From positions 682,001-746,000 of the forward strand of contig NZ_CAXIQH010000001.1 of assembly GCF_964030975.1 (NCBI RefSeq): a stretch of 64,000 nucleotides of DNA. The letters run 5' to 3'. Origin of the DNA: Tisiphia sp964030975 (GTDB lineage: Bacteria > Pseudomonadota > Alphaproteobacteria > Rickettsiales > Rickettsiaceae). The first letter of the stretch is position 1; each line of letters begins with the position of its first letter. This document shows, piece after piece, positions 34,576 through 44,166 of the stretch. Made by a program: the position numbers and the translations under genes. Under the pieces are notes generated by a model. It was not told the origin of the DNA and made no database searches. It saw nothing but the letters and a program-made list of their open reading frames with translations.

Positions 34576-35904
34576 ATGAAAAAATTAATAATGTTGCTAT
34601 GTTGTTCTTGCTTTTCAAGCATGGCATTTGCTAGTGGTTGTGCTACTTCAGTTCCAGCTGATGCTGCTTCAGAAGATACGGGAATAAAATTAGAAGGATT
34701 CTTTGGTTTTCAATCTAGTGTTTATAGAAATCAGGAGAAATTGTCAGGGACAAGTAAAAATATTACTGATAATAATAAAAATCCTGCATTTTATACTGAA
34801 GCTGCTTTCATGGCTACTGTCAAGCAGGAATTGAATGATATAACAGCTGGAGCTAAAATAGTTTTACTAACAACAACTAAACCAAAGCTTTCCGCAGGTT
34901 ACAATGGTTCTCATATTTTCATAGAAACAGAGTATGGTAAAGTGGAGTTAGGGTCTCCTCATGACGCTGCTTCTAACATGAGTGTTACTCCAGGTTTGAT
35001 TGCAGCGGCAGTAGCTGGTTTTGGTTGGAGTAGGTTTGCAGTACTAGATGATGATAATATGAAGTATCAAGATTTGAAGCCAGACTTTGATACCACTCCC
35101 GGTACTTTCCATATAAGTTCGTCCTGCAATAGCTTTGATGATATAAGTAATAAAACAGAGGCGTCTAGAAAAATTTCTTACTATACACCGGAAATGCAAG
35201 GTTTTCAGTTTGGTATTTCTTATATTCCTGATTCAGCAAATACTGGTGGTAATCGCGGGCTAAAAAATTTAGATGATAAAGGTTTTAGTAAATTAAGTTC
35301 TGGTATAAATAAAGTAACATTACCAGGTATAAACGGTGCTAAAGGCAATCAGGTGATTATAAATCAGAATGTCAAAGATGCGGTTTCTGCTGGGATATCC
35401 TATAAGTATGAAATTCTAGAGGATGTATCAGTAAAAGTGGCTGTTACAGGAGAATATGCTAAGCCAGCTAATAAGATTATAGTACTAGACCCCGATAACA
35501 ATGTATTATCTAGAAATAAGCTATCAAATCTAACTGCTTACAATTTAGGGGCAGTCTTTACTTATGGTAATATTTCCTGTGCAGCTTCTTATGGTAATTT
35601 AGGTAAAAGTTTGACTTCAAACATTTATCATAAAGTTGGTCGTAATACGCAATATTATAATGGGGCAGTTGCTTATGGACAAGGTCCTATGAAAACAAGT
35701 GTTTCTTATTTTAGATCATTGAAGTATAAAAATACTGTTGATACAGTAAGTCTTGGTACTCAATATTTAGTAACACCAGGGTTATTGCCTTATGCTGAAA
35801 TATCTTATTTCCAAGCTAAAGGTAAACCAGTTTATTGTGTTGAAGCTCCTAAGAAAAAGACTAGAGGTACTGTTGCTCTTATTGGGGCAAGGCTTAAATT
35901 CTAA
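34576..35904 (+). CDS. Outer-membrane porin (Gram-negative porin family)
   Basis: A 442-aa beta-barrel outer-membrane protein. The signal peptide is MKKLIMLLCCSCFSSMAFA, with cleavage before SGCATS. The mature protein shows alternating amphipathic strands: IKLEGFFGFQSSVYR, the porin landmark IFIETEYGKVELGSPHDAAS, KISYYTPEMQGFQFGISYIPD, SAGISYKYEILEDVSVKVAVTGEY and the C-terminal strand VALIGARLKF ending in Phe, the BamA recognition signal. Solute specificity cannot be read. It is transcribed alone from the promoter at 34456-34484. Confidence 0.88.
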   Translation: MKKLIMLLCCSCFSSMAFASGCATSVPADAASEDTGIKLEGFFGFQSSVYRNQEKLSGTSKNITDNNKNPAFYTEAAFMATVKQELNDITAGAKIVLLTTTKPKLSAGYNGSHIFIETEYGKVELGSPHDAASNMSVTPGLIAAAVAGFGWSRFAVLDDDNMKYQDLKPDFDTTPGTFHISSSCNSFDDISNKTEASRKISYYTPEMQGFQFGISYIPDSANTGGNRGLKNLDDKGFSKLSSGINKVTLPGINGAKGNQVIINQNVKDAVSAGISYKYEILEDVSVKVAVTGEYAKPANKIIVLDPDNNVLSRNKLSNLTAYNLGAVFTYGNISCAASYGNLGKSLTSNIYHKVGRNTQYYNGAVAYGQGPMKTSVSYFRSLKYKNTVDTVSLGTQYLVTPGLLPYAEISYFQAKGKPVYCVEAPKKKTRGTVALIGARLKF

Positions 35905-35956
35905 AACAATAGAGAGGATAGTGGCTATTAACAGGTACAAATTGGATACCATGTTC

Positions 35957-36191
35957 CAGGGTAGTTTAAAAGTCGCAGCTAATGATAGAAATACTAAATT
36001 ACAGAAACAAGTGGTTGTCATCGCGAGCCACGAAGTGGCGTGGCGATCCAAATAAACAGTTTGCTGTTTTATTTTTACCGCTGCAATTTTTGGATTGCCG
36101 CGTAGCCGCTTTGCGGCTCCTCGCAATGACGGCTACTCACCTAAATAAAACTGGTTTTTTCACTATTAGTTGCGACTTTTAAATTGCCCTG
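35957..36191. repeat. 235-bp palindromic MITE, copy 2, with 9-bp target duplication
   Basis: Same length as copy 1 at 2403-2637 but inverted. It begins CAGGGTAGTTTAAAAGTCGC and ends GACTTTTAAATTGCCCTG. It is flanked by ACCATGTTC at 35948-35956 and 36192-36200. The different flanking duplication shows two independent insertions. It fills most of the gap between the porin and mutS. Confidence 0.92.
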
Positions 36192-36282
36192 ACCATGTTC
36201 TTCGTTAATAGCTCATTTATCCTGTTTGACAAGACATCCTATCACCTTTATCATTTAGTTATTTCTTATAATTAGTGTAGTT

Positions 36283-38949
36283 ATGACTTTAGAAGAATTC
36301 CGTCAGAAGTATAATTATGATCAATCAACAAAGATGATGCAACAATATTTAGACATCAAATTTGCTAATATTGATTGTCTTTTATTATTTAGGATGGGTG
36401 ATTTTTATGAAATGTTTTTTGATGATGCCGTTCTTGCCAGTCAAGTTTTAGGTATTGCTCTGACTAAAAGAGGTTCTAATGGTGATTGTGAGATCGCTAT
36501 GTGTGGGGTTCCTCATCATGCTCTTGAGACTTATTTAAATAAATTAATTGAAGAAAATTACAAAGTTGCTATTTGCGATCAATTAGAGACGCCAGAAGAA
36601 GCAAAAAAACGTGGTGGCTATAAGGCTGTAGTAAATAGGGACGTAACGCGTATCATCACTCCAGGTACTATTACCGAGGAATCTTTAATTGATGTTTGTG
36701 AACCTAATTATTTGGCAAGTTTAGTTTTGCTAAAAAACAGAGCGTCAATTTGTTACGTGGATATCTCTACTTCAGAGATTTCAGTTATCGAGATTCCGCA
36801 GAATGAAATTATTAACGAACTATCACGTCTTAAGCCCAAAGAGATTTTACTTAGCGAAAGTTTGAGAGGGCAGCAATTAGCTAGTAATATTCATAGCCAA
36901 TTGCATTTCCGTATCTCATATCAAGTTGATAGTTTTTTTGCCAGTAAGAAATGCCATAAAATTATTTTAGATTTTTATAAAATAAATGATCTAAAAGGCA
37001 TAGGCGAAATATCTGAATGTCAAATAAGTAGTATTGGTAGTGTCTTAGAATATTTATCTTTGACCCAGAAGCAAAATATACCTTCTCTACCTTTACCTCG
37101 GTTGGTTAATTACCATAATTTTATGATTATTGATTCGGCAACTCGGCGGAATCTGGAAATTACTAGTAATTTATTAGGAAAAACTAAGGGTAGCGTCCTT
37201 GCTACTATTGATCATACCGTTACTAAAGCTGCCAGCCGTCTATTATATCACTTTTTATCAACACCACTAATAGATATTGATGAAATAAATTCTCGACAAA
37301 ATATAACAGAGTTTTTTTATACAAATATTGCAATAGTAGGAAATATTAAAAAGTTACTCAAGAAAACGGGGGATTTAGAGCGTTGTTTGTCTAGAATTAT
37401 GATGAATCGCGGTTCAGGACGAGATTTGCTAAATATTAAATATACGTTAAATGCTGCCCTGGAAATAAAAGGTGAATTTATCGCTCATTACGGGCTAAAT
37501 CTGCCAGACTATATAGAAAACTTAATTAAACCATTATCTGGTAATGAACAGTTATATTCCTTAATAGACCAGGCAATTAGAGAAGATGCACCAAATAATA
37601 TCAATGAAGGAGGGGTAATAAATCATCATTATCATCCTAAACTACAAGAATTATATGATCTAATTAATAATGGCAAATCACATATCGAGAAACTAAAAAA
37701 TCTATATCGCCTGGATACTGGCATTGAAACTCTTAAAATATCGCATAATAATGTACTTGGGTTATTTATTGAAATTACCCTAAGACACAGTGATAAGATG
37801 GTAGACACCAAATTTATTCACCGCCAAACAACTTCTAATGCTAGTCGGTATACTACTATTGAATTGCAAAAATTAGAAAGTGATATGGTTAATAGCAAAA
37901 GTTTGGCGGTTAGTCTTGAACTAGAATTATATAATAAAATATGTCGGCAAGTTATTGATAATGCTATGTTTCTTCGATTGCTTAGCTGTTCTTTGAGTCA
38001 GCTTGATGTGTTCTGTAATTTTGCTTATATTGCCGATGAATATAATTATGTCAGACCAGTTTTAACTAACGATTTAACTTTTGAAATTATCAAGGGACGT
38101 CATCCAGTTGTTGAACAAAGTTTGTTCAACAATAAAAAAAGCTTTATTAACAATAATTGTACTTTATCAGAAGCTAATAGAATTTGGTTAATTACTGGAC
38201 CCAACATGTCTGGTAAAAGTACTTTTTTGCGGCAAAATGCCCTAATAGCCATATTAGCACAAATTGGTAGTTTTGTACCAGCTACAAGTGCCAAGATAGG
38301 TGTGGTAGACAAGATATTTAGTAGAATAGGGGCAGGGGACGATTTACAAGCCGGACAGTCGACTTTTATGGTGGAGATGCTAGAGACGTCAGCTATTTTA
38401 GCTCAATCTACTAAAAACTCCTTAGTGATACTAGATGAGGTTGGTCGCGGAACTTCGACATATGATGGTGTATCAATTGCTTGGTCAGTACTTGAACATA
38501 TTCATGATAGTCTCAAATGTCGGTGTTTATTTGCCACGCATTATCATGAATTAACCAGCATGAGTAATTTTTTGCCAAGCCTGAAAAATTATACAGTTGC
38601 TATTGAGGAATTGGGAAAAGAAATATTATTTTTGCATAATATTATCGAAGGGGCAGCTGATAAATCTTATGGAATTCACGTAGCCTACTTAGCGGGGCTA
38701 CCAAAATCTGTTATAATTAGGGCGAACGACATTTTAACAAAATTAGAGAAAACCGCTACTAGCAAAAATAAGAATATATTAAATAACGAATCAAACAATT
38801 TAAGTTTATTTAACTTACCAGTAGAAAGTAAAAAAGAGATAAAATTCAATAAGTTAGAAGAAGAAATTAATAGAATCGACCCCGACCAACTCTCCCCTAA
38901 ACAAGCCTTAGAGTTGGTGTATAAGTTGAAAAAATTACTTTACGGTTAA
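36283..38949 (+). CDS. mutS: DNA mismatch repair protein MutS
   Basis: Mismatch-recognising ATPase. The 888 aa start with the mismatch-binding domain, including LLLFRMGDFYEMFFDDA, where the Phe-x-Glu motif (FYEMF) stacks on mispaired bases. The connector, lever and clamp follow, then the ATPase with Walker A GPNMSGKST near residue 640, VDKIFSRIGAGDDLQAGQSTFMVEM, Walker B LVILDEVGRGTSTYDG and the helix-turn-helix end (QLSPKQALELVYKLKKLL). Full length, no repeat insertion seen. Confidence 0.98.
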   Translation: MTLEEFRQKYNYDQSTKMMQQYLDIKFANIDCLLLFRMGDFYEMFFDDAVLASQVLGIALTKRGSNGDCEIAMCGVPHHALETYLNKLIEENYKVAICDQLETPEEAKKRGGYKAVVNRDVTRIITPGTITEESLIDVCEPNYLASLVLLKNRASICYVDISTSEISVIEIPQNEIINELSRLKPKEILLSESLRGQQLASNIHSQLHFRISYQVDSFFASKKCHKIILDFYKINDLKGIGEISECQISSIGSVLEYLSLTQKQNIPSLPLPRLVNYHNFMIIDSATRRNLEITSNLLGKTKGSVLATIDHTVTKAASRLLYHFLSTPLIDIDEINSRQNITEFFYTNIAIVGNIKKLLKKTGDLERCLSRIMMNRGSGRDLLNIKYTLNAALEIKGEFIAHYGLNLPDYIENLIKPLSGNEQLYSLIDQAIREDAPNNINEGGVINHHYHPKLQELYDLINNGKSHIEKLKNLYRLDTGIETLKISHNNVLGLFIEITLRHSDKMVDTKFIHRQTTSNASRYTTIELQKLESDMVNSKSLAVSLELELYNKICRQVIDNAMFLRLLSCSLSQLDVFCNFAYIADEYNYVRPVLTNDLTFEIIKGRHPVVEQSLFNNKKSFINNNCTLSEANRIWLITGPNMSGKSTFLRQNALIAILAQIGSFVPATSAKIGVVDKIFSRIGAGDDLQAGQSTFMVEMLETSAILAQSTKNSLVILDEVGRGTSTYDGVSIAWSVLEHIHDSLKCRCLFATHYHELTSMSNFLPSLKNYTVAIEELGKEILFLHNIIEGAADKSYGIHVAYLAGLPKSVIIRANDILTKLEKTATSKNKNILNNESNNLSLFNLPVESKKEIKFNKLEEEINRIDPDQLSPKQALELVYKLKKLLYG

Positions 38950-39040
38950 ATAATTTTCACTTTTTTGTAAAAATACGCTTGATTTTTGATAATTAATCTG
39001 CTACGGGTATGTATACAAAAACAAAAAATGAGAAAATGTA

Positions 39041-39424
39041 ATGACAAAAGTAGAAAAACTGAATCCATCAGAACTATTTCTCTGCTTCAAGAGCAAAATG
39101 ATTCAAGGGACTAAGATGTCTAAAGAGGAGATAATAGCTCTTGTACAGCAAGGTTTTGATTTAGGTGAAGTAGATGATCATGGTTATCCAGCCTTGCTTT
39201 GGGCAGCTGAATATGGTCATAATGAGGTAGTAAAATTTATTTTAGAGCAGAAAGATAACATTTTCTATAATGCCTTAACTGCATTAGTACCACTTAATGC
39301 CATGGCTTTTCATCTTGCATGTAAAAACGGTCATGAGGATGTAAAACAATCTCTTCAAGATAGTGATCCCACATTATTAAGTGGAGATGCTGCTAACTTA
39401 GATATTTTAGCTATTATGTGTTAG
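39041..39424 (+). CDS. Short ankyrin-repeat protein
   Basis: The 127 aa contain about two ankyrin repeats: DDHGYPALLWAAEYGHNEVVKFILEQ (about residues 46-72) and MAFHLACKNGHEDVKQSLQDSD (about 87-108). The N-terminal 45 residues are helical with no known domain. Ankyrin proteins of intracellular bacteria often bind host proteins, but no secretion signal can be judged. The end (LDILAIMC) is followed at once by repeat-family sequence, so the gene may be a truncated remnant of a longer ankyrin protein. Confidence 0.7.
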   Translation: MTKVEKLNPSELFLCFKSKMIQGTKMSKEEIIALVQQGFDLGEVDDHGYPALLWAAEYGHNEVVKFILEQKDNIFYNALTALVPLNAMAFHLACKNGHEDVKQSLQDSDPTLLSGDAANLDILAIMC

Positions 39425-39904
39425 TAGTACTAATAAGTCCCCCCGTCAAAAGTCTAAAGACACAACATCTGCTATGTTTAAATAAAAAGGATGTCATTAT
39501 TTACACACTTTTCTGGACAGAGCCTGTCACTTTAAAGATAAAGAAAGAACCCGTACACTGTATGAGCAAAGTTTACGACTGTAGTACTAGTCTTTATACT
39601 CTTCTGTATAGATGGATGATAAAAAAATTAAAAACATCACAAAAATAATGATAATTGCTATTAGTGGATCATAAAAATCTGTTATATTATAGATATAACA
39701 GATTTTGGTAGATAACAAGTTTAGGGTGATCTAACCAAGATGCATTGCTAGGAGCCACTTTTAGTGGCAACGAAGCAATCCAGACAAGTGATTAAAAATG
39801 GATTGCTTCGTCGGTCTGATGACCTCCTCGCAATGACGGAGTAATGATGACGTAGACTTTTGCGAAGAGTCTAACGACTTTAATTTTTAATAGGGTTACC
39901 CTAG
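39425..39904. other. Repeat-containing spacer before recJ
   Basis: Bases 39437-39480 (CCCCCCGTCAAAAGTCTAAA ...) are related to 1065-1110 and to the inverted 8503-8526. Bases 39740-39838 are a CATTGCTAGGAGCCACTTTT...GGATTGCTTCGTCGG...CCTCCTCGCAATGACG palindrome in a GATCTAACC/GGAGTAATG shell. Bases 39640-39690 resemble 61660-61710 (ATAATGAAAATTGCTATTAG; AAAAATCTGTTATATT). I see no gene. Confidence 0.7.
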
Positions 39905-41728
39905 ATGTCAATAGCACTAGAAGCAAGATTTTCAGTAAATGGCAAAATTTGGCAGCAGCGATTAGTTAGCGAGGATGATGTTTTAGAGCTTTGTCGTTCT
40001 GTAGAAATTAGTGATTTTCTAGCTAGGATTCTATCCCCCCGCCTAAAGAATTTGGTACAAGCTACTGATTTTCTATCACCTAAGCTTAAGAACTTACTGC
40101 CAGATCCTTTCCATTTACTTGATATGCAAAAGGCAGTAGATAGAACCATAGAAGCCATTATAAATAAACAAAAAATCTGTATATTTGCTGATTATGACGT
40201 TGATGGTGCTACATCTTCATCGCTACTTAAGAATTTATTTAGGAACTTGGGACAAGATGTTGATATTTACGTTCCAGACCGAATTGCTGAAGGATATGGA
40301 CCAACCCCAGCTGCTATGCAGAAAATTAAGGATAATGCAACTAAGCTGCTTATTACCGTAGATTGTGGAGCAATGGCACATGAAGCTCTGAAATATGCAT
40401 CTCTAGTAGGGCTTGATGTGATAGTGATCGATCATCATATTAGTAGTGATATATTACCTGAGGCTGTTGCTGTTGTTAATCCGAATCGTATTGATGAAAC
40501 CAGCAATTATAAGTATCTGGCTGCTGTAGGAGTATCATTTTTATTTGCTACTGCCTTATTATCTGATTTAAAAAAACAGAATTTTTTTGCCAAGGGCGAT
40601 TTAAAAATCGGAGAGGAAATAAATTCCAATCGCAATGACGCTCGGAGTAGCTATAATATACCCAACTTAATGCAATATTTAGATTTAGTTGCCCTTGGTA
40701 CAGTATGTGATGTAATGCAGCTTATTCACTTAAATCGAGCGTTTGTTGCTCAAGGATTAAAAGTTCTTCAGCAAAGAAAGAATTTGGGTATGACAACCTT
40801 ATGCGACATTGCTGGTTTAAAGGAAAAACCAAACTGTTATCATTTAGGATTTGTCTTAGGGCCTAGGATTAATGCTGGTGGAAGAGTTGGTAAATCATCA
40901 TTGGGGGCTAGTCTTTTATCTACTGAATGTGCCATAGAAGCAAATAAATTAGCACAGGAGTTAGAGAAACATAATAATGAACGGAAAGTAATAGAGCTGA
41001 TAATGATAGAGGAAGCTATTCAAATAGCTTTAACCCAAAAAAATGATAATTGCTTGTTTATAGTTGGTAAAGGCTGGCATCCAGGTGTTATCGGTATTGT
41101 TGCTGGAAGATTAAAGGAAAAATTTAATAAACCGGTATCGGTTATAGCCTTGAATGATGGAATAGGTAAGGCTTCTTGTCGTTCCATCAAAAATGTTGAT
41201 TTTGGTAGTAAAATCATCAATGCCAAGACTAAAGAGTTAATTGTAGTTGGTGGTGGGCATGCAATGGCTGCTGGATTTACAGTATTAGAAGAAAAATTAC
41301 CAGAATTGCAAGAATTCTTAAATCACTCATTTAAGAGTGATATGAGTAATCAGAATGAGCTTATATGTGAAGAATATGATGCAGAACTCACTACAAGTAG
41401 TGTAAATTTGCTACTAATGGATGAGCTAAGTAAACTTGAACCATTTGGCCAAGGAAATCCTGAGCCAATATTTAAATTCTCTAATCTTTTTGTCTTGAGA
41501 GCCGACATAGTTGGAGGAAAACATATAAAATGTTTGCTGGCACCTTCTAAGGAAGCTTTTGGCTCTAAGGCACTTCCTGCTATTGCTTTTAATGCTGTAT
41601 CTAGTCCTATAGAGAATATTTTACTTAATATTAAGTCACATAATATTTCTGTGATTGGTTCGTTAAAAATGAATAGTTGGCAAGAACGTCATACTATACA
41701 ATTACAGATAAAGGACTTGATAATATGA
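39905..41728 (+). CDS. recJ: Single-stranded-DNA-specific exonuclease RecJ
   Basis: 5'-3' ssDNA exonuclease acting in RecFOR recombination and mismatch repair. The 607 aa carry the DHH catalytic motifs: FADYDVDGATSSSLL, ITVDCGAMAHEAL, VIVIDHHI, and VALGTVCDVMQLI. The DHHA1 domain follows with VVGGGHAMAAGFTV, then an OB-fold end. Around residues 225-255 (AKGDLKIGEEINSNRNDARSSYN) there is an extra segment. Its DNA (about 40612-40665) contains TCGCAATGACG and TAGCTATA, fragments of the palindromic repeats, so a decayed element has probably entered the gene in frame. Confidence 0.95.
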   Translation: MSIALEARFSVNGKIWQQRLVSEDDVLELCRSVEISDFLARILSPRLKNLVQATDFLSPKLKNLLPDPFHLLDMQKAVDRTIEAIINKQKICIFADYDVDGATSSSLLKNLFRNLGQDVDIYVPDRIAEGYGPTPAAMQKIKDNATKLLITVDCGAMAHEALKYASLVGLDVIVIDHHISSDILPEAVAVVNPNRIDETSNYKYLAAVGVSFLFATALLSDLKKQNFFAKGDLKIGEEINSNRNDARSSYNIPNLMQYLDLVALGTVCDVMQLIHLNRAFVAQGLKVLQQRKNLGMTTLCDIAGLKEKPNCYHLGFVLGPRINAGGRVGKSSLGASLLSTECAIEANKLAQELEKHNNERKVIELIMIEEAIQIALTQKNDNCLFIVGKGWHPGVIGIVAGRLKEKFNKPVSVIALNDGIGKASCRSIKNVDFGSKIINAKTKELIVVGGGHAMAAGFTVLEEKLPELQEFLNHSFKSDMSNQNELICEEYDAELTTSSVNLLLMDELSKLEPFGQGNPEPIFKFSNLFVLRADIVGGKHIKCLLAPSKEAFGSKALPAIAFNAVSSPIENILLNIKSHNISVIGSLKMNSWQERHTIQLQIKDLII

Positions 41729-42067
41729 TTTTTTCTATTATACTCACATTGGAAAAATTTAGTTACAATGGTTGTCATACCTGCGTAGGCAGGGAACTAA
41801 AAATCTTAAAAAGCCCTGAGATTCACGCCTACGCGGGAATGACAATTACAATGGTTGTCATACCTGCGTAGGCAGGTATAGTGAAACCTATTGAATTAGG
41901 TGATACAAACTTTGTGTCATACCTGCGAAAGCAGGTATCTAGATTCCCGCCTACGCGGGAATGACAACTTACAATAGTTATGTTCTTTATCACCTAATCC
42001 TATAGGCATAACTATATCTAAAAACCTAAGTTTGTTTATCAACTCCAATACAATATGAATTTTCTCT
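41729..42067. other. Palindrome-filled spacer after recJ
   Basis: Bases 41770-41845 are a GTCATACCTGCGTAGGCAGG...CCTACGCGGGAATGAC palindrome. A duplicated half (TACAATGGTTGTCATACCTG at 41764 and 41848) leads into the shell-A element at 41879. The last 50 bases hold the leader of the methyltransferase gene. Confidence 0.75.
41879..42014. repeat. 136-bp TA-flanked palindromic element (shell A), copy 3
   Basis: Inverted relative to copies 1 and 2: starts TAGTGAAACCTATTGAATTA and ends CCTATAGGCATAACTA, with TA on both sides (41877-41878 and 42015-42016). Confidence 0.88.
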
Positions 42068-43417
42068 ATGTCAAAATCTAAACAATTAAAAACACAGATT
42101 AATGTCCCTACCGAAACAACGAAAGATCTTGCTGTAGTTCAAGAACATTATCAAGATTATCCCTATCCTTATAGAGATCCTGAGGATGAAATAAAAAGAT
42201 TACTGGCGGTTAGCGGTGAATTCTTGGGTGAATTAAATCATTATTTATATCAAGGTAAAGAGGATTTTAATTCAGGTTTTCGAGTGTTAATTGCCGGTGG
42301 TGGTACTGGTGATTCTGCTATATACATGGCAGAGCAGCTAAAAAATAAAAATGCCGAAGTGGTATATTTAGATTTTAGCAAGCCAAGTATGGATATCGCT
42401 CAAAAACGTGCCGAGAAACGTGGTCTTACTAATATTAAATGGGTATATGACTCTATCTTAAATATTCCAAAGCTTAATTTAGGTAAGTTTGACTATATTA
42501 ATTGTTCAGGAGTATTGCACCATTTGCAAAGCCCACCTGATGGTTTAAAGATTTTGAAGGATTCTCTGACTGCCAATGGAGCAATTGGTGTAATGGTTTA
42601 TGCCAAATATGGCCGTACTGGACTATATCAAGTGCAAGATATTATGAAAATGGTAAACCAGGGTGTTAGCAATAGGGTAGAGGAAATAATGAATGCCAAG
42701 GCTGTTATAGCTGGCTTTCCTGCAACTAATTGGTATATACGTGGACAAGAGCTATTAGCAGACCATGTTATTTTTGGTGATGTAGGTTTATATGATATGT
42801 TCTTGCATAAACAAGATAGGGCTTATTCTATTCCTGAATTATACGAATTTATTCATAATGCAGGTTTAAATTTTGTCGAATTTTCTGATGTTAGCGAAAA
42901 ATTAGCTCTAAGAATTGAGAATTATATTAAGGATTTCTCTCTTCTGCAGAAAATTAAGAGGATGGATATAATAACTCAGCAAGCAATTTGTGAATTAATG
43001 GTTGGCAATATCATTAAACACAGTTTTTTTGTTTCTAATGCAAAAAATACCATTGCTACTCTTGATAATTTGGATAATGTACCATATTTTTACGGTATTG
43101 CGGGGATTGGCAAACAAATTTATGATCATATAGAGGCTAGTGCTTTGATAGCTGGCAACAGCATTAATCTTACGTTAAATAATTCATTTTTAAAAAATAT
43201 CAATATTGCTATACCAGTTTCTAATTATACCAAATATGTTTTTAAACAAATGATAGATGGTGGTAAAAACTTGCAGGAAATCTTTGATTTAATTAGAGAA
43301 GAATTGCAACAAGAAATTAGTAACGAAGCATTGTTGCATGAAGTAAAGAGTATATTCACCCCATTTTTCACTACAGGAATTATGTTGCTTCATGACAAAT
43401 CAGTAAAACTTTTTTAA
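42068..43417 (+). CDS. Class I SAM-dependent methyltransferase, possibly protein-lysine
   Basis: The 449 aa contain the SAM-binding Rossmann domain at about residues 75-190: motif I VLIAGGGTGDSAIYMAEQL, acidic strand end VVYLDFSKPSMDIA, motif IV FDYINCSGVLHHLQSPPDGL. An upstream YQDYPYPYRDPEDE segment and a C-terminal helical region of about 230 aa follow the plan of a family whose members in Rickettsia include enzymes that methylate lysines of the surface protein OmpB. Rickettsial enzymes of that kind are longer (over 500 aa), so the assignment is tentative. It stands alone between repeats. Confidence 0.75.
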   Translation: MSKSKQLKTQINVPTETTKDLAVVQEHYQDYPYPYRDPEDEIKRLLAVSGEFLGELNHYLYQGKEDFNSGFRVLIAGGGTGDSAIYMAEQLKNKNAEVVYLDFSKPSMDIAQKRAEKRGLTNIKWVYDSILNIPKLNLGKFDYINCSGVLHHLQSPPDGLKILKDSLTANGAIGVMVYAKYGRTGLYQVQDIMKMVNQGVSNRVEEIMNAKAVIAGFPATNWYIRGQELLADHVIFGDVGLYDMFLHKQDRAYSIPELYEFIHNAGLNFVEFSDVSEKLALRIENYIKDFSLLQKIKRMDIITQQAICELMVGNIIKHSFFVSNAKNTIATLDNLDNVPYFYGIAGIGKQIYDHIEASALIAGNSINLTLNNSFLKNINIAIPVSNYTKYVFKQMIDGGKNLQEIFDLIREELQQEISNEALLHEVKSIFTPFFTTGIMLLHDKSVKLF

Positions 43418-43568
43418 AGTATTTGTTAACATTGTAAATTGCCGTTATTGCGAGAAGGGGCTTTAATGGCGACGAAACAATCCTGTTTTGTATCATCCCT
43501 GCTTCGGTGCGGTATCTAGATTCCCGCCTACGCGGGAATGACAAATGACGGTGTGATGCTAATTGGGG

Positions 43569-43796
43569 TTAGATACCAAGATCTTCACTCTCTGAACTCT
43601 CAGAATCTTCACCTATCACATTCATGGGCTGGTTATTGTTCTCAATAGTAATACTACTAATAATAGTATTGTTGCTCATCTTCATCGCATTTGCATTGTT
43701 GTTCTGCGGTAATGGGGATGTGGTGGTAGTATCTAAAGTCACAGTATTACCGTTAGCAATGCCAGTAAGGTCTAAATCATAAGTATCTTTAATCAT
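43569..43796 (-). CDS. Small low-complexity protein 1, unknown
   Basis: The 75 aa are Asn/Thr/Ser-rich with an acidic end (VIGEDSESSESEDLGI). There is no signal peptide and no recognised domain. The ATG is preceded by a good site (AATAGGAGATTATATATG on the minus strand). The 29 bases before the ATG closely match those before the gene at 44167-44445, which supports real translation of both. The gene is flanked by a repeat at each end. Confidence 0.5.
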   Translation of the reverse strand: MIKDTYDLDLTGIANGNTVTLDTTTTSPLPQNNNANAMKMSNNTIISSITIENNNQPMNVIGEDSESSESEDLGI

Positions 43797-43842
43797 ATAT
43801 AATCTCCTATTAATTGTTAAAGTAAGTAGGTATTGTAAAATA

Positions 43843-43978
43843 TAGTGAAACCTATTGAATTAGGTGATACAAACTTTGTGTCATACCTGCGAAAGCAGGT
43901 ATCTAGATTCCCGCCTTCGCGGGAATGACAACTTACAATCGTTATGTTCTTTATCACCTAATCCTATGAGCATAACTA
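43843..43978. repeat. 136-bp TA-flanked palindromic element (shell A), copy 4
   Basis: Starts TAGTGAAACCTATTGAATTA and ends CCTATGAGCATAACTA, with TA at 43841-43842 and 43979-43980. A degraded relative follows at 44001-44119. In it the TAGTGAAACC-type ends enclose a TATAGCTAACCCG shell fragment and a half core, so one family sits inside another. Confidence 0.88.
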
Positions 43979-44166
43979 TACCTAACGCTAATCGGGTAGA
44001 TACAGTGAAACCTATTGAATTAGGGGATATATAGCTAACCCGAAAAGGTTTTAGCCGGATAATGTTTGTCATCCCCGAGTCTATGTTTTTTGTCATCTAA
44101 TTTAATAGGTTTCACTATATCACTTCAAAAGCTGTAAAAACAAGCTCTTGAAATGGTGAGATTGGA

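Noticed and set aside
39418..39648. Frame following the ankyrin gene
   Set aside because: It overlaps a dispersed repeat segment and has no recognisable domain; more likely untranslated.
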